From Methylobacterium frigidaeris (GTDB lineage: Bacteria > Pseudomonadota > Alphaproteobacteria > Rhizobiales > Beijerinckiaceae): DNA of 50,211 nt. The stretch spans positions 1-50,211 of the forward strand of contig NZ_BPQJ01000047.1 in NCBI RefSeq assembly GCF_022179185.1, read 5' to 3'. Within the stretch, counting starts at the first letter, position 1; every line of letters starts with the position of its first letter. Made by a program: the position numbers and the translations under genes. This document shows, piece by piece, positions 49,209 to 50,211 of the stretch. The notes below the pieces were generated by a model. That model saw only the letters and a program-made list of their open reading frames with translations. It did no database searches and was not told where the DNA came from.

Positions 49209-50211
49209 GTCAGCGACCCCCGCGAGGGAAGCCGCGGCTGGTCGTGGACCGGGGCGACCCCTTCCGGATGGTAGTTGTACGGCCCGCCCTGGATCCGGGG
49301 CGAGCCGAAGAAGTTCTGCCGCGGCGGCGGCGAGGTGGTGCGCCATTCGAGCCCGCTCGCGTCCCACGGGTTGTTCGTCGCCCGATCGCCGAACAGCAGC
49401 GACCAGGTGAGGTAGCCGAGCGGCATCAGGTAGGCCACCGCCAGCACCGCGGCGCCGGCCGACGAGAGCACGTTCCAGATCTGGAACTCCGGCGGATAGA
49501 CGTGGTAGCGCCGCGGCATCCCGAGGTAGCCGGCGATGAATTGCGGGAAGAACGTCAGGTTGAAGCCGAAGAACATCAGGATCGCGGCGAACCGGGCCCA
49601 GGTCTCGGGATAGGTCCGTCCGGTGATCTTCGGCCACCAGAAGTGCAGGCCGCCGAAATAGGCCGAGACCGAGGCGCCGACCATGATGTAGTGGAAATGC
49701 GCGACGACGAAGTAGGTGTCCTGGACGTGGACGTCGATCGGGATCGAGGCGAGGAACAGGCCGGTGAGGCCGCCGAGCGTGAACAGCCCGACGAAGCCGA
49801 GCGCGTAGAGCATCGGCGATTCGAACCCGACCTGGCCGCGATAGAGCGTGCCGGTCCAGTTGAACACCTTGATCGCCGACGGCACCGCCACGACGAAGGA
49901 CAGGAACGAGAACACCAGGGCGGCGTAGGGCGACATGCCGGAGGTGAACATGTGGTGGCCCCAGGTGAAGAAGCCGATCACCGCGATCGCCACCAGGGCG
50001 TAGACCATGAAGGTGTAGCCGAAGACCTTTCGTCGCGCGAAGCAGGTGATCAGCTCCGAGACCACGCCCATCGCCGGCAGCACCATGATGTAGACCGCCG
50101 GGTGCGAGTAGAACCAGAACAGGTGCTGGAACAGGATCGGGTCGCCGCCGCGGGCGGGATCGAAGATCGGCAGCCCGAAGGTGCGCTCGGCGAAGACCAG
50201 GAGCAGGGTCA
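49205..50211 (-). CDS. ctaD: Cytochrome c oxidase subunit I (5' end beyond the window)
   Basis: The frame is open to the right edge, giving about the last 335 residues. It holds the catalytic centre: HPAVYI (CuB ligand His cross-linked to Tyr), GHHMFTSGM (the two other CuB His), and VAHFHYIMVGA (heme a3 and heme a His ligands). The segment LYRGQVGFESPMLYALGFVG with the Lys/Thr region of the proton channel follows the typical A-type pattern. The protein reduces oxygen at the heme-Cu centre and pumps protons. The C-terminal tail (NPWDASGLEWRTTSPPPRQN) is normal. Subunit II is presumably upstream outside the window. Confidence 0.95.
   Translation of the reverse strand, partial: TLLLVFAERTFGLPIFDPARGGDPILFQHLFWFYSHPAVYIMVLPAMGVVSELITCFARRKVFGYTFMVYALVAIAVIGFFTWGHHMFTSGMSPYAALVFSFLSFVVAVPSAIKVFNWTGTLYRGQVGFESPMLYALGFVGLFTLGGLTGLFLASIPIDVHVQDTYFVVAHFHYIMVGASVSAYFGGLHFWWPKITGRTYPETWARFAAILMFFGFNLTFFPQFIAGYLGMPRRYHVYPPEFQIWNVLSSAGAAVLAVAYLMPLGYLTWSLLFGDRATNNPWDASGLEWRTTSPPPRQNFFGSPRIQGGPYNYHPEGVAPVHDQPRLPSRGSLT

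Overview
The window is high-GC DNA, mostly about 65-70% G+C by eye. It contains divergent/overlapping GTGA and ATGA gene junctions, an aa3-type cytochrome oxidase operon, a 3-oxoadipyl-CoA thiolase/PaaH pair, and many IS5, IS630, IS1182, IS3 and IS91 elements. This fits an alphaproteobacterium of the Methylobacterium/Methylorubrum type; the genus is an inference from protein flavour and insertion-sequence content, not from a marker gene.

Layout. 1-0.5 kb: the tail of an IS630-type transposase next to a truncated LuxR-like regulator. 0.7-6.0 kb (minus strand): a CoA-thioester module made of a zinc-free quinone oxidoreductase, a CaiB/BaiF-type protein, a PaaH-type 3-hydroxyacyl-CoA dehydrogenase and 3-oxoadipyl-CoA thiolase. 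It carries out the last beta-oxidation-like steps of aromatic (phenylacetate/beta-ketoadipate) breakdown to acetyl-CoA and succinyl-CoA. 6.3-9.4 kb: a decay zone holding a broken IS630, an intact IS1182 element with CTAG duplications, the tail of a ridA-like gene, and an amino-acid ABC-transporter binding-protein pseudogene.

9.4-31.2 kb is accessory, phage/plasmid-like DNA of mostly unrecognised small proteins. The left half (9.7-23.2 kb) has a primase-like replication protein, a divergent regulatory switch with a perfect 15-bp inverted repeat, a tightly overlapping operon of small HTH and unknown proteins interrupted downstream by an IS5-type element, a calcineurin-like phosphoesterase and a tyrosine integrase. 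Beside the integrase lies the 3' part of a tRNA-Gly(CCC) gene, the expected footprint of integration into a tRNA. The right half (23.4-30.7 kb) has more small proteins, a tRNA-Phe(GAA) with a perfect cloverleaf, a Lon-like AAA+ ATPase lacking a protease domain, a second phosphoesterase, and strong palindromic terminators. No capsid, tail, terminase, relaxase or conjugation gene is recognisable, so the region looks like a satellite or integrative mobilisable element, or two abutting ones, rather than a complete prophage.

31.2-50.2 kb is mainly chromosomal: two Crp/Fnr regulators, a Nudix protein with a degenerate box, a hydratase, a CoiA-like protein and a dead GH15 glucoamylase-like gene. It continues with a sugar/stress set (Gfo/Idh/MocA oxidoreductase, Tat-exported SDR, LacI regulator, pyruvate-oxidase-like TPP enzyme, SMP-30 lactonase). 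Between them lies a scrapyard at 40.4-42.8 kb (xanthine-dehydrogenase-like, IS3, IS91 and HxlR fragments and a MITE-like repeat) and an IS5-family element that needs a -1 frameshift. The window ends inside cytochrome c oxidase subunit I, with subunits III and IV downstream in the same minus-strand operon.
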